Shown in pieces: positions 26,459 to 35,135 of a stretch of 64,000 bases of DNA. The stretch's first letter is position 1, and each line of letters begins with the position of its first letter. Source of the DNA: Nitrospira sp. Its GTDB lineage: Bacteria > Nitrospirota > Nitrospiria > Nitrospirales > Nitrospiraceae. The translations under genes and the position numbers were made by a program. The notes under the pieces are model-generated. The model had not been told where the DNA came from. It did not search any database and saw nothing but the letters and a program-made list of their open reading frames with translations. The DNA is taken from the NCBI GenBank assembly GCA_018242725.1, contig JAFEBI010000001.1, positions 129,008 through 193,007 on the forward strand, written 5' to 3'.

Positions 26459-27268
26459 ATGAAAGCGGCTGTTCTCCAAGACAAACTTCTTCGGCTCCGA
26501 ACCTTACTGACGGAGTTGGGTTCCGTGGTTGTTGCCTATTCCGGTGGAATCGACAGCACCTTCGTACTGAAGGTTGCGCATGAGCAACTTGGAGCAAAGG
26601 CGATCGGCATCACAGCCGTCTCGCCGACATTCCCAGTACTGGAACTCGAAGCAGCCAAGCGAGTCGCTCAAGAAATTGGCGCCCGGCATGAACTGGTGCA
26701 AACGGACCAATTGGCCATTGACGATTTCGTCAAGAATGACGCCAGCCGGTGCTTTCACTGCAAAACAGATTTATATCAGCTGCTTGGGAATGTCCGACAA
26801 GCAAAAAACGCCGCATATGTCGTGGATGGTACCAATCTGGACGACCTGGGTGATGATCGCCCTGGCATGAAGGCGGCACGGGGATTGGGCGTCCGCAGCC
26901 CGCTTGTCGAGGCTGAACTGTCAAAATCCGACATCCGCATCTTGGCCAAGGAACTCGGGCTCTCGAACTGGGACAAGCCTGCGGCAGCCTGCCTGTCGTC
27001 ACGCATCCCACGTGGGATGCCCATCACTCTTGAAAAACTGAGTCGAGTCGAGGAAGCTGAAGCCATGCTTCAACGCGAGGGGCTCCGCCATTTTCGAGTC
27101 AGAAACCATGGCGATATTGCCAGAATTGAAGTGGCCCCAAGCGACATCCCCTGGCTCATTGAACCAGCTCGGTGTACCAGAATCAGCGCACGGCTGAAAG
27201 AACTGGGATTTCGGTTTGTGACGGTGGATCTGGATGGGTATCGGCCAGGGGGAGTCAGCCTGAGCTGA
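26459..27268 (+). CDS. larE: ATP-dependent sacrificial sulfur transferase LarE
   Basis: About 269 residues from the ATG at 26459; an in-frame TTG at 26432 is weaker. The PP-loop is YSGGIDSTF (27-35). The CxxC motif RCFHCKTDLY follows, and the sulfur-donor cysteine lies in AAACLSSRIPRG, corresponding to Cys176 of Lactiplantibacillus LarE. Three cysteines in these positions suggest the iron-sulfur-dependent form of LarE. LarE sulfurates pyridinium dicarboxylate for the nickel-pincer cofactor. larB and larC are not in the window, so the enzyme may serve another pathway or its partners lie elsewhere. It is convergent with atpF. Confidence 0.88.
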   Translation: MKAAVLQDKLLRLRTLLTELGSVVVAYSGGIDSTFVLKVAHEQLGAKAIGITAVSPTFPVLELEAAKRVAQEIGARHELVQTDQLAIDDFVKNDASRCFHCKTDLYQLLGNVRQAKNAAYVVDGTNLDDLGDDRPGMKAARGLGVRSPLVEAELSKSDIRILAKELGLSNWDKPAAACLSSRIPRGMPITLEKLSRVEEAEAMLQREGLRHFRVRNHGDIARIEVAPSDIPWLIEPARCTRISARLKELGFRFVTVDLDGYRPGGVSLS

Positions 27269-27299
27269 CACCCCTCTGTAAAATCCCGATGGAAATAGA

Positions 27300-27806
27300 T
27301 TAGCGCTGTTGTGATCGAGAGAGGGCTTCAAGCGCTTCGTCGGCGAATTTCCGTTGATCAGCTTCGGTCAAACTCCGCTGTACAACTTTCTCCGCAACCA
27401 TGAGTGCCAATTCCGTGGTCTGGGTGCGGATGTCCTGAAGGGCCTTGCGCCGTTCTTGTTCGATTTCTCTCGTCGCATCGCCTTTAATCCGCTCAGCGTC
27501 GGCAGTCAACCGTTGTTCGTTTTCATCAAGCAGGCGCTGCGCTCGTTCTTTTGCCGCTGCGAGGATGCCCTCCGCTTCCTTGCCGGCTGCACTGAGCTTC
27601 GCCTCATAGTCCCTCAGCCGACTCTCGGCATCTGCCCGATGACGTTCGGCCTGATCAAGGCTGTCCTTAATTTTCTTTTCTCGTTCCTCAAGGACGCTGA
27701 GTATTCCCGGGAATGCATACTTATACAGGATGAACAATAAAATGCCGAAAGATATGACTTCCCAGAAAATCAGGGACGAGAAAAAGTGCGATTCAAACTG
27801 TGGCAT
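27300..27806 (-). CDS. atpF: ATP synthase F0 subunit b
   Basis: 168 residues. An N-terminal membrane helix (LIFWEVISFGILLFILYKYA) is followed by a long amphipathic alpha-helix of the peripheral stalk (VLEEREKKIKDSLDQAERHR and on). It ends in AEKVVQRSLTEADQRKFADE, the delta-binding end. It is the last gene of the F0 cluster; the gene beyond it is on the opposite strand. The F1 genes (atpHAGDC) that usually follow are absent here. Confidence 0.93.
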   Translation of the reverse strand: MPQFESHFFSSLIFWEVISFGILLFILYKYAFPGILSVLEEREKKIKDSLDQAERHRADAESRLRDYEAKLSAAGKEAEGILAAAKERAQRLLDENEQRLTADAERIKGDATREIEQERRKALQDIRTQTTELALMVAEKVVQRSLTEADQRKFADEALEALSRSQQR

Positions 27807-27895
27807 ACGCGCGTTCGTAAAACGTTACACGTGACACGTCGGACGAGAATGACCTCTCGATAAACGATCAACGAGTAACGGTTAACGCTCCCTAG

Positions 27896-28126
27896 TTATT
27901 TACGGAATCCCATGATGATAAAGGCAATGACCAGGCCGTAGAGCGCAATGGCTTCCACCAATGCGAAACCGATCCACATGTACTTCGTGACGCGTGCTTC
28001 CGCCTCCGGTTGACGGGCCACCACCTCGATCATCTTTCCAAAGATAAACCCGATACCGACACCCGCTCCGGCAAACCCTGCCGCGGCACATCCCATACCG
28101 ATCAACCCTGCTGCTGCTGAATCCAT
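27896..28126 (-). CDS. atpE: ATP synthase F0 subunit c
   Basis: 76 residues forming a two-helix hairpin. The first helix is Gly/Ala rich (GMGCAAAGFAGAGVGIGFIF), the polar loop is ARQPEA, and the ion-binding carboxylate is the Glu in FALVEAIALYGLV. The binding site lacks the Gln/Ser-Thr set of sodium-specific rings, so proton coupling is likely. It lies between atpB and atpF at usual spacing. Confidence 0.96.
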   Translation of the reverse strand: MDSAAAGLIGMGCAAAGFAGAGVGIGFIFGKMIEVVARQPEAEARVTKYMWIGFALVEAIALYGLVIAFIIMGFRK

Positions 28127-28162
28127 TATGTCTTACTCCTCTCTTGTCTAAACTGGCATGCG

Positions 28163-28912
28163 CTAATGCGCGTGCTCATCGTGGCCATGTAAATGAAACG
28201 CGTCACCCAGGTAGACGCAGGTCAAGATACTGAAAATGTAGGCTTGAATAAATGCGATACCGAATTCCAATCCATAGATGGCGACCGTAAACGCAAAAGG
28301 CAACCATCCGACCAGCAACCCGCCGCCGATCGTGAGGCTGAACAAGACCGCGAGCATCACATGGCCTGCCGTCATATTGGCAAATAACCGAACCGCCAGC
28401 GAAACCGGCCGCGCCACCTGGCTAATGATCTCAATCGGAATCATCAAGGGCACCAACCAGCCTGGAGTCCCAGGCGGAACCAGGATGCCGAGGAACTTTG
28501 CGCCATGTAACATGAACCCCATGACCAGGCTCAATCCATAGACCACAAAGGAGAAGACGGCCGTCACGATAATCTGGCTCGTCACCGTGTAACTCCCAGG
28601 AATCAAACCGATCAGATTACTGAAGAGAATGAACACGAAGAGGGTAGCGACCAGGGGAAAAAATCGCATCCCTTCCTTCCCCATGGTGTCCAAGATCATG
28701 CTGCGAATGAAATCTACCATCATCTCTGCCAAGCTCTGCAATTTTCCCGGGACCAACTTCCTTGCAGACCCCGCCATTACCATGAGCACCGCCGCGACCA
28801 GCACGACGATCCACATAAAGACAACGGCCTTATTGATGGAGATATCAAATCCGCCCAGCGAAATGGGAATCCAATTCTGAAGCTCGAATTGATGAAGGGG
28901 GCTTTCTTCCAC
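28163..28912 (-). CDS. atpB: ATP synthase F0 subunit a
   Basis: 249 residues with five to six membrane helices. The conserved Arg that faces the c-ring lies in the ARPVSLAVRLFANMTAGH motif, and ISQVARP precedes it. The C-terminus has GLEFGIAFIQAYIFSILTCVYL and a His-rich tail (HLHGHDEHAH). Together with subunit c it forms the proton path. It belongs to the atpZ-B-E-F group. Confidence 0.95.
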   Translation of the reverse strand: MEESPLHQFELQNWIPISLGGFDISINKAVVFMWIVVLVAAVLMVMAGSARKLVPGKLQSLAEMMVDFIRSMILDTMGKEGMRFFPLVATLFVFILFSNLIGLIPGSYTVTSQIIVTAVFSFVVYGLSLVMGFMLHGAKFLGILVPPGTPGWLVPLMIPIEIISQVARPVSLAVRLFANMTAGHVMLAVLFSLTIGGGLLVGWLPFAFTVAIYGLEFGIAFIQAYIFSILTCVYLGDAFHLHGHDEHAH

Positions 28913-28967
28913 GATGTTCTCGTCTGTCCTTATAAGGTTTTAGTTATGGAATCATCCGGCTGAAACA

Positions 28968-29201
28968 CTATGTCTTCGGCCACCGTTGAATCGATCGATA
29001 CGCATTTCTCATCCCTGCCACGATCCCCATCAGAAGCCCGATGATCATGCTCCATGGGGTCGAGTCGAACACATACGTATCACAGACCCACCCCAATGCT
29101 CCTCCCACAATCAAGGCCGCGAGCAGATCAGTTGCGATCCTGATCGCTTGGCCGAGCCCCGCATATAAGGGATCTTGTGGAGGGGCCATCCTGAAACCCA
29201 T
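28968..29201 (-). CDS. atpZ: AtpZ/AtpI-family protein
   Basis: 77 residues with two hydrophobic helices (IATDLLAALIVGGALGWVCD and PWSMIIGLLMGIVAGMRNAY), the AtpZ/AtpI hairpin that precedes F0 genes in many bacteria. These proteins assist c-ring assembly or magnesium handling. The ATG at 29189 is a possible alternative start. It is the first gene of the F0 operon, divergent from pabB with about 160 bp between. Confidence 0.85.
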   Translation of the reverse strand: MGFRMAPPQDPLYAGLGQAIRIATDLLAALIVGGALGWVCDTYVFDSTPWSMIIGLLMGIVAGMRNAYRSIQRWPKT

Positions 29202-29362
29202 GGGAGGCGGAGCACGCAGTCACAACCCTGCCGTTGATGGGCGTGCAATTTAAGCAAAGGTCCGCTTGTAATGTCAAGCCGTTAGGCATCTATCTCCCCA
29301 GAAATCTCTGCGGTATAGTGAGCCGACGTTACTTGCAGGACTGATCAAGGCATTCCCAATCC

Positions 29363-30829
29363 ATGCGAGAAGCCATATCATCAAAGTTTTTGCATGGCCC
29401 CCCTGCACCGCTTATCGTTACTCGCCCTTGCCCATCGACGACCCCCTTGGACCTATATGCAAACATCGCTTCGACCAGGCAACCGTCTTTTCTATTGGAA
29501 AGTGGCGGTGGGCGATCAATGGGGCGATATTCATACCTTTCCACAGACCCCTATTATCGGCTGTCCGGGATGGGCAGTCACCTGGTAGAACAATCGGATG
29601 GGAGGTGCGGAACCTCACAATTGGTTCCCTTTCAGCGGTTGGCTCAACTGTTTGCCGACCAGCACATCGCCCGCCCGCCCGACGCTCCTCCATTTTTTGG
29701 AGGGGCCGTGGGTTACTTCAGCTATGACCTCGTTCGCCAATTCGAGACATTACCGTCGCTCGCCTCAGCACATCCCATCGTTCCTGACTTGGAATTCGCA
29801 TTTTTTGATCTCGTCGCAGCAGTCGACCATGAGCAGAACCGTCTGATACTGATGTTCTGTCCGCCACTGACCAGATTTTTAGGGGAGTCGCGAGAACAAC
29901 TACTCCGCGAAGGAAGGGACCGGCTTGCTGCATTCGAAGCCCTCTTGACCCAGCCGGATACAGGCGATACGCATCCAGACGATCTGGGCCCCCTGACCTT
30001 TACCCCGGAGCAGGAACAATCCGTCTATATGCAGAGTGTCCGCCGGTGCCAGGATTACATCGCCGCCGGTGACATTTACCAAGCAAATCTCTCTCACCGC
30101 TTCACCGTCAATTGCGAAACGCTCCGGCAAGGACAGCCGCAAGCCGATCTCTCCGCCTATCGTCGCCTACGAACCCTGAACCCCTCGCCCTTTTCAGGGT
30201 TACTCAGGCTCGATACCGTCCGCCTCATCAGCTCATCACCGGAGCGCCTTGTTCGCCTTGATGGTCGTCGAGCGGATACCAGGCCAATCGCGGGAACCAG
30301 GCCCCGAGGGAAAACATCGCTCGAAGATCAACGACTCGCCGGGGAACTGCGGACCAATGAGAAGGAGCGCGCGGAACACATTATGCTCGTCGATCTCGAG
30401 CGAAACGATCTCGGTCGTGTCTGCCGGTTTGGGAGCCTCCAGGTCGATGAAGTCATGACCTTGGAGCAGTATTCGCATGTCAGCCACTTGGTGTCTCATA
30501 TCGCCGGCACGCTCACGGAGCAGGCGACCGGGTTCGATCTACTACGAGCCATGTTTCCGGGAGGCACGATCACCGGTGTTCCGAAGATCCGCTGTATGGA
30601 GATCATTGAGGAATTGGAACCGGTCCGCCGCGGTCCCTATACCGGTTCCATGGGGTACCTCAGCTGGAGCGGCGATCTTGACTTCAATATCTTGATTCGT
30701 ACGCTCACGCTGATACACGGCGCTGGATATCTTCAAGTCGGCGCCGGGATTGTGGCCGATTCCGACCCGGCACGCGAGTATGAAGAAACCATTCATAAGG
30801 CCCAGGCCTTTTTCAGCGCGTTTGAGTAG
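29363..30829 (+). CDS. pabB: Aminodeoxychorismate synthase component I
   Basis: 488 residues. An anthranilate-synthase-I N-terminal domain (FLLESGGGRSMGRYSYLSTD) precedes the chorismate-binding domain with PIAGTRPRG, TNEKERAEHIMLVDLERNDLGRV, FPGGTITGVPK, PYTGSMGYLS and VGAGIVADSDP. PabB and TrpE are similar; the class IV aminotransferase gene starting 4 bp later (a pabC candidate) favours PabB, which makes 4-amino-4-deoxychorismate for folate. No glutaminase subunit gene is adjacent. Confidence 0.9.
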   Translation: MREAISSKFLHGPPAPLIVTRPCPSTTPLDLYANIASTRQPSFLLESGGGRSMGRYSYLSTDPYYRLSGMGSHLVEQSDGRCGTSQLVPFQRLAQLFADQHIARPPDAPPFFGGAVGYFSYDLVRQFETLPSLASAHPIVPDLEFAFFDLVAAVDHEQNRLILMFCPPLTRFLGESREQLLREGRDRLAAFEALLTQPDTGDTHPDDLGPLTFTPEQEQSVYMQSVRRCQDYIAAGDIYQANLSHRFTVNCETLRQGQPQADLSAYRRLRTLNPSPFSGLLRLDTVRLISSSPERLVRLDGRRADTRPIAGTRPRGKTSLEDQRLAGELRTNEKERAEHIMLVDLERNDLGRVCRFGSLQVDEVMTLEQYSHVSHLVSHIAGTLTEQATGFDLLRAMFPGGTITGVPKIRCMEIIEELEPVRRGPYTGSMGYLSWSGDLDFNILIRTLTLIHGAGYLQVGAGIVADSDPAREYEETIHKAQAFFSAFE

Positions 30830-30833
30830 CACG

Positions 30834-31721
30834 ATGTGGATCTACTTGAACGATCGATTTGTGCAAGACCACGAAGCCGTCCTCTCCGTCTTCGATCATG
30901 GGTTTCTCTACGGCGACGGAGTCTTTGAAACGATGCGCTCGTATGGTCCTCGCTTCTTCATGCGAGACCGCCATCTAGCACGACTGTTTCAGTCCGCTGA
31001 TGCCATCGGCTTGAGGGTTCCGATTCCGCTCGCACAGTGGGCCGACATTCTTCAGGAAGCTCTGGTACGCAACGAGCTGGGCACTGATCAACGAGACGCC
31101 TATGTGCGAATCACGGTTTCGCGTGGAGTCGGGGACATTGGGCTGGATCCGGCCCTGTGCTCCTCGCCGACCGTCGTCGTGATGGCGAAACGGCTGGTGC
31201 CTCCGGCATCCCACTTCTATGACCAGGGCGTCGCCGTGCTGGTCGCGTCGACCAAACGTAACTTGCCGAGTGCCCTCCCACCAAGCATCAAGACCACGAA
31301 TTTCCTCAACAACATCTTGGCCAAGCACGAAGCCATCGCTGGGAACGCGTTCGACAGCCTTCTGCTCAATTGGCAAGGACACCTAACCGAAGGCACGATC
31401 AGCAATCTTTTCTTCATCCAAAAAAGCCGGCTGCGTACGCCTGCCTTGGACTGCGGCCTTCTCGACGGCATCACCAGACAAATCGTGATTCAAATGGCCC
31501 AAGAACTGCGCCTGCCTATCGAGGAAGGACATTTTACCGTCGACCAACTCTATCAGGCCGATGAGTGTTTCTTGACCAACACCAGCATGGAAATCATGCC
31601 GGTGGTGGCGATCGACAACAAACGAGTCGGGAATGGCACGCCAGGCCCACTGACCCGCAAACTACACGCACGGTTTATTGAGTCTCGAGGCCGGCTCTCA
31701 GAACCCCCTGCATTACGCTGA
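30834..31721 (+). CDS. pabC: Class IV PLP aminotransferase, probable aminodeoxychorismate lyase
   Basis: 295 residues from the ATG at 30834, 4 bp after the pabB stop. It is a PLP fold-type IV protein: FDHGFLYGDGVFETMRSY, PSIKTTNFLNNILAKHEA (PLP lysine in the SIKTTN segment), LTEGTISNLFF and FLTNTSMEIMPV. Branched-chain and D-amino-acid aminotransferases share this fold. The coupling to pabB supports release of 4-aminobenzoate from aminodeoxychorismate. Confidence 0.85.
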   Translation: MWIYLNDRFVQDHEAVLSVFDHGFLYGDGVFETMRSYGPRFFMRDRHLARLFQSADAIGLRVPIPLAQWADILQEALVRNELGTDQRDAYVRITVSRGVGDIGLDPALCSSPTVVVMAKRLVPPASHFYDQGVAVLVASTKRNLPSALPPSIKTTNFLNNILAKHEAIAGNAFDSLLLNWQGHLTEGTISNLFFIQKSRLRTPALDCGLLDGITRQIVIQMAQELRLPIEEGHFTVDQLYQADECFLTNTSMEIMPVVAIDNKRVGNGTPGPLTRKLHARFIESRGRLSEPPALR

Positions 31722-31819
31722 CCGTCGAATTCTTGCTGTTTCACCAGGTCCTATCAAAGCCGAGCAGCAGAAGATCTGCAAATTCTTGACAGCTCGCTAG
31801 AGACTGCTATCGTGTGACC

Positions 31820-32518
31820 ATGCTGAATCACAGAGACCCATCCGCCGCTCCATACCTGCGCACCGCCCTGGCAGCTGTAATCTTGCTTGGCGGCTGTTTC
31901 CTGGGTCGGGTGCAACCCCTACACGCGGAGATCTATCAGTATATTGACTCCAAAGGGACCATTTCTCTGACCAATGTCCCTTCTGATATCCGATATCGAC
32001 GAGTCGACATCCGTCCGAATCGGCTGCACCCGGTCATATCCGAGCAAGAGTTGGAACCGATGATCAAGCGATTCTCGCGGCAACATCAACTCCACCCGGC
32101 TCTCATCCGTGCCGTGATCAAGGCCGAGTCTAACTTTGATCCCCGCGCCGTTTCACGATCCGGTGCGATCGGGTTGATGCAGCTCATGCCGCAGACCGCG
32201 CTTCAGCTGGATGTTCGGGATCTCTACGATCCGGAGGATAATATCGGTGGGGGGACGAAGTATCTCCGTCACTTGCTGGATCGATTCCGAGGGAATCTCC
32301 CCCTCGCACTGGCTGCCTACAATGCCGGAGAGCGCGTGGTCGACCGGTATCGTACCCTTCCACCCATCGACGAAACACGGCAATATGTCCGGAAGGTCCT
32401 TCGCTACTACCGAACTTTTCTCGCACGTGACCTGGCGTCGACCGGCCATGTCATCCCGTCTTCGGAGTACGCAATGGCACCAGTTTCCCCTGTAGTCGCG
32501 ATCCCACCTGCCCAGTAG
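31820..32518 (+). CDS. Periplasmic lytic transglycosylase with N-terminal DUF4124
   Basis: About 232 residues from the ATG at 31820. A signal peptide (AAVILLGGCFLGRVQPLHA) is followed by a DUF4124-type segment (EIYQYIDSKGTISLTNVPSD). An SLT domain then follows: catalytic Glu in AVIKAESNFDPRAVS, RSGAIGLMQLMPQTA, ALAAYNAGERVV and ETRQYVRKVLRYY. It cleaves peptidoglycan glycan strands. Its 3' end overlaps the convergent nadB coding region by 68 bp. Confidence 0.9.
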   Translation: MLNHRDPSAAPYLRTALAAVILLGGCFLGRVQPLHAEIYQYIDSKGTISLTNVPSDIRYRRVDIRPNRLHPVISEQELEPMIKRFSRQHQLHPALIRAVIKAESNFDPRAVSRSGAIGLMQLMPQTALQLDVRDLYDPEDNIGGGTKYLRHLLDRFRGNLPLALAAYNAGERVVDRYRTLPPIDETRQYVRKVLRYYRTFLARDLASTGHVIPSSEYAMAPVSPVVAIPPAQ

Positions 32519-34085
32519 TCCGATCCGTGAGACGCAGTCTACTATGCGTCTTCCATCCAGGACGTCGCGTCCCAGGAAAGTCGGATCTATAGTGGGCCCC
32601 CACACTGTTCTCTCTCCACAAGGCCGCTTCCGCCACACAATGTGCCACCTGAACCATGTTCTTCACCTCGAGATCGGCTCTACTCGAAAAGGATCGCGAA
32701 ACCATCCGTTCCCATCGGACCAGTTGCGCTGTGGCTCGCACTAATGACTCTCTGGATCGAATCAGCCCGACCTGTCCCCACATAATCCGACGCAGAGAGT
32801 TTCGCACCTTTTCCGCATCCTCGAGCCGATCACCGTGACCGCGTGGTAACGGCTCACGGGATTCGATCACGCTCGAAACCGAGCCGTGAGCAGCCGACGC
32901 AATAGCCGCCACGCCGGCCCGCCTCCCGAACACAAGCCCTTCCAACAATGAGTTGCTTGCCAACCGGTTGGCTCCGTGTACCCCGCTGCAGGCCACCTCT
33001 CCAGCCGCGAACAAACCCGGCAATGTCGTTGCTCCGTTGACATCGGTCGTGACCCCTCCCATCATGTAATGGGCACTTGGCGAGACCGGAATCCACTCTT
33101 CCGTAATGTCGATATCGTGACGAAGGCAGGTTGCATAGATCGTGGGAAAGCGGCGTTTCACAAAATCCGATCCCAAATGCGTGACATCGAGATAGACATG
33201 CCGAGCACGCGTCGCCGCCATTTCCGCCCAGATAGCGCGTGCCACGATATCTCTCGGAGCCAGCACACCGAGCGGGTGATATCGCGGCATAAACGACTCG
33301 CCCTTATTATTGCGCAGCTGACCACCTTCCCCGCGCATGGCCTCCGACAGCAAGAACGGTGGGCTTGACGGCAGATAGAGCGACGTCGGGTGAAACTGAA
33401 CGAATTCCATATCTTGCAGTTCCGCCCCTGCGCGAAAAGCCATGGCCATCCCATCGCCCGTGGCATTGGGAGGATTCGTCGTTCTGGCAAAAATCTGGCC
33501 GGCGCCACCGGTCGAGAGCACGACCGCTTGTGCCGGAATGATGAACTGCTCACCGGAGTTCTCATCAAGAACCACCGCGCCGGAACATCGACCTCCCTCG
33601 ACGACGAGATCCACCGTAAAGTGGTAATCCAAGCGGGCGATCCGCTGCTGCCGAACCGCCTGCGCCATGAGGGCCCGGACCATTTCATTTCCCGTGGCGT
33701 CGCCTCGCGCGCGAAGAATGCGGCTGCGGCTGTGGGCCGCTTCCCGCGCAAAAGCGAACTTTCCCCCAGCCTTGTCGAACTTCGCTCCCCACTGGATGAG
33801 CTCCTGAATTCGATCCGGCCCTTCTTCCACCAGCACACGGACCGCTTCTCGACGGCACAGCCCATGGCCCGCCTTCACCGTATCCGTCAAGTGGATGGAG
33901 ACATCATCTTCTTCACTCAACGCAACGGCAACGCCACCTTGCGCGAAGATCGAATTGCTCTGGAGAGGATGGCCTTTGGTGAGCATGATCACTCGCCCGA
34001 CCCTGCAGAGCTCCAAGGCGGCACGCAGCCCGGCCACTCCGCTGCCGATGACAAGAAAATCTGCTTCCGGCACAGATCGCGGCAT
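32451..34085 (-). CDS. nadB: L-aspartate oxidase
   Basis: 544 residues. The FAD-binding motif GSGVAGLRAAL is at about 13-23. SNSIFAQGGVAVAL and RRFPTIYATCLRHDID are followed by the catalytic-region segment VSPSAHYMMGGVTTDVNGAT and GLFAAGEVACSGVHGANRLASNSLLE. It oxidises aspartate to iminoaspartate in NAD synthesis. The C-terminal about 30 residues are encoded over the convergent transglycosylase gene. The long plus-strand frame opposite it is a shadow. Confidence 0.95.
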   Translation of the reverse strand: MPRSVPEADFLVIGSGVAGLRAALELCRVGRVIMLTKGHPLQSNSIFAQGGVAVALSEEDDVSIHLTDTVKAGHGLCRREAVRVLVEEGPDRIQELIQWGAKFDKAGGKFAFAREAAHSRSRILRARGDATGNEMVRALMAQAVRQQRIARLDYHFTVDLVVEGGRCSGAVVLDENSGEQFIIPAQAVVLSTGGAGQIFARTTNPPNATGDGMAMAFRAGAELQDMEFVQFHPTSLYLPSSPPFLLSEAMRGEGGQLRNNKGESFMPRYHPLGVLAPRDIVARAIWAEMAATRARHVYLDVTHLGSDFVKRRFPTIYATCLRHDIDITEEWIPVSPSAHYMMGGVTTDVNGATTLPGLFAAGEVACSGVHGANRLASNSLLEGLVFGRRAGVAAIASAAHGSVSSVIESREPLPRGHGDRLEDAEKVRNSLRRIMWGQVGLIRSRESLVRATAQLVRWERMVSRSFSSRADLEVKNMVQVAHCVAEAALWRENSVGAHYRSDFPGTRRPGWKTHSRLRLTDRTTGQVGSRLQGKLVPLRTPKTG

Positions 34086-34088
34086 TGG

Positions 34089-34595
34089 TTATCGTGGTGG
34101 AGAGGACGGTTCGGACAACATCTGCTTGGTCTGCATCCCGAAGGGCAAGTCACCCTGCGCCCCGCGCAACAAAATCGAGGGCGTCCCGACCCATTGCAAT
34201 CGGGCATGGCCACGCTGCCGCGTGCCCGAGTCATTGGCGTCTTTTTTCCATGTCCCCTGCCAATTGACCAGCACATCGAAGTCGTCCTTTGCCAGCATGA
34301 CCCGCTCGATCCTGAACTCGAGCGTAATCGCATGGAACGCCGCAAAATCCATCTCCGCTTGTCGTTGCAACTCTTCTGTCTGATCGACCGGGGACAGCAT
34401 CGCTCGAAACCCTGCCTGATCCTTTCGCTCATACGCGCTTCGGAGGGATTCCAGGGCTTGATCAAGACGAAGCAGTTTCTCGTGCTCGGCGGGGTACTGA
34501 ATCGTCTTCGACGGGCAGCCTGTGACAAGAAAAGTCAACAACAGAAGCCATCCCATACGCAGAATTGGCGAAAAACAGGCTCTCCTGACAAACAT
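34089..34595 (-). CDS. Predicted lipoprotein of unknown function
   Basis: About 168 residues if begun at the ATG at 34595; the ATG at 34556 is also possible. A hydrophobic helix and lipobox (LLLLTFLVTGC) mark a lipoprotein. The mature part has an Ala/Glu-rich helix (LLRLDQALESLRSAYERKDQ) then a beta-rich region (FHAITLEFRIERVMLAKDDF), like SnoaL/NTF2-type proteins with a W-x-G-x-W motif (NWQGTWKKD). It lies 3 bp upstream of nadB on the same strand and is probably co-transcribed. A TATACT -10-like box lies just before 34595. Confidence 0.65.
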   Translation of the reverse strand: MFVRRACFSPILRMGWLLLLTFLVTGCPSKTIQYPAEHEKLLRLDQALESLRSAYERKDQAGFRAMLSPVDQTEELQRQAEMDFAAFHAITLEFRIERVMLAKDDFDVLVNWQGTWKKDANDSGTRQRGHARLQWVGTPSILLRGAQGDLPFGMQTKQMLSEPSSPPR

Positions 34596-34689
34596 AGAAA
34601 GGCAGTATAGCATAGGGGAAAAGCGTGCCGTGAGCTTGCATTTTTCCGAAAAAGCTTTTAGACTCCCTCCTTCTTTGGAGATACTAAGC

Positions 34690-34785
34690 ATGTCAAGCGT
34701 CTTGAAAAAACGACGGAAGAAGATGCGCAAGCACAAGTACAAGAAGTTGCGCCAACGTCAAAAGTTCCTTCGCCGGAAAAGCTAA
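34690..34785 (+). CDS. bS22-like basic ribosomal peptide (AURKAIP1/COX24 family)
   Basis: 31 residues, more than half Lys/Arg: it begins MSSVLKKRRKKMRKHKYKKL. The pattern SV-(I/L)-KKRRK-(K/R)-M with following K/R-rich helix matches mycobacterial bS22 and the C-terminal part of mitochondrial mS38 (AURKAIP1), which lie near the decoding centre of the small subunit. The homology is by my reading; the ribosomal role is inferred. The start ATG gives the family N-terminus exactly; the open frame upstream is not conserved. It is followed 30 bp later by a 74-residue gene. Confidence 0.75.
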   Translation: MSSVLKKRRKKMRKHKYKKLRQRQKFLRRKS

Positions 34786-34815
34786 GCTCAGCCTGCATCG
34801 CGGGAGGACAAAGCC

Positions 34816-35040
34816 GTGTCCGAGGGTAAGGGCAAAAAGGTTCGCATCCGCGTACGGACGGTCAGTTGTACCTACGTGGGAGATTTCCTGGTACCCCCAA
34901 TGCGAAATCGCGTCTCCGACGCGATTAACGAAGAGGCTCGTCTGTTCATTAGCCTCACCGACGTGGTCATCAATGATAAGGAACAGTCGGATTTCGTCGC
35001 CGTCAACAAAAACCTGATCGAGTCAATCGTTCAGATCTAG
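34816..35040 (+). CDS. Conserved 74-residue protein, unknown function
   Basis: GTG start with GGGAGG upstream. The sequence is a short basic N-terminus then a small beta-rich domain (VRIRVRTVSCTYVGDFLVPP, SDAINEEARLFISLTDVVIN). The spacing of strands suggests a small beta-barrel that could bind RNA or another protein. It resembles small conserved proteins I associate with Nitrospirota (a DUF-type domain), but I cannot name the family with certainty. It follows the bS22-like gene and may share its transcript. Confidence 0.7.
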   Translation: MSEGKGKKVRIRVRTVSCTYVGDFLVPPMRNRVSDAINEEARLFISLTDVVINDKEQSDFVAVNKNLIESIVQI

Positions 35041-35135
35041 CCAAAACCATCGCCTGCCGCTCCTCGCTCCGATATCGCGTAACAAGGCTGACCCGACCAC
35101 CCAATGTCACAGTCACCCGAACCACCTGACTTGCC

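Noticed and set aside
33390-34610. 406-codon plus-strand reading frame opposite nadB and the lipoprotein gene
   Set aside because: Its translation lacks any family motif, is rich in His/Arg/Pro as typical of antisense frames in G+C-rich DNA, and spans two real minus-strand genes.
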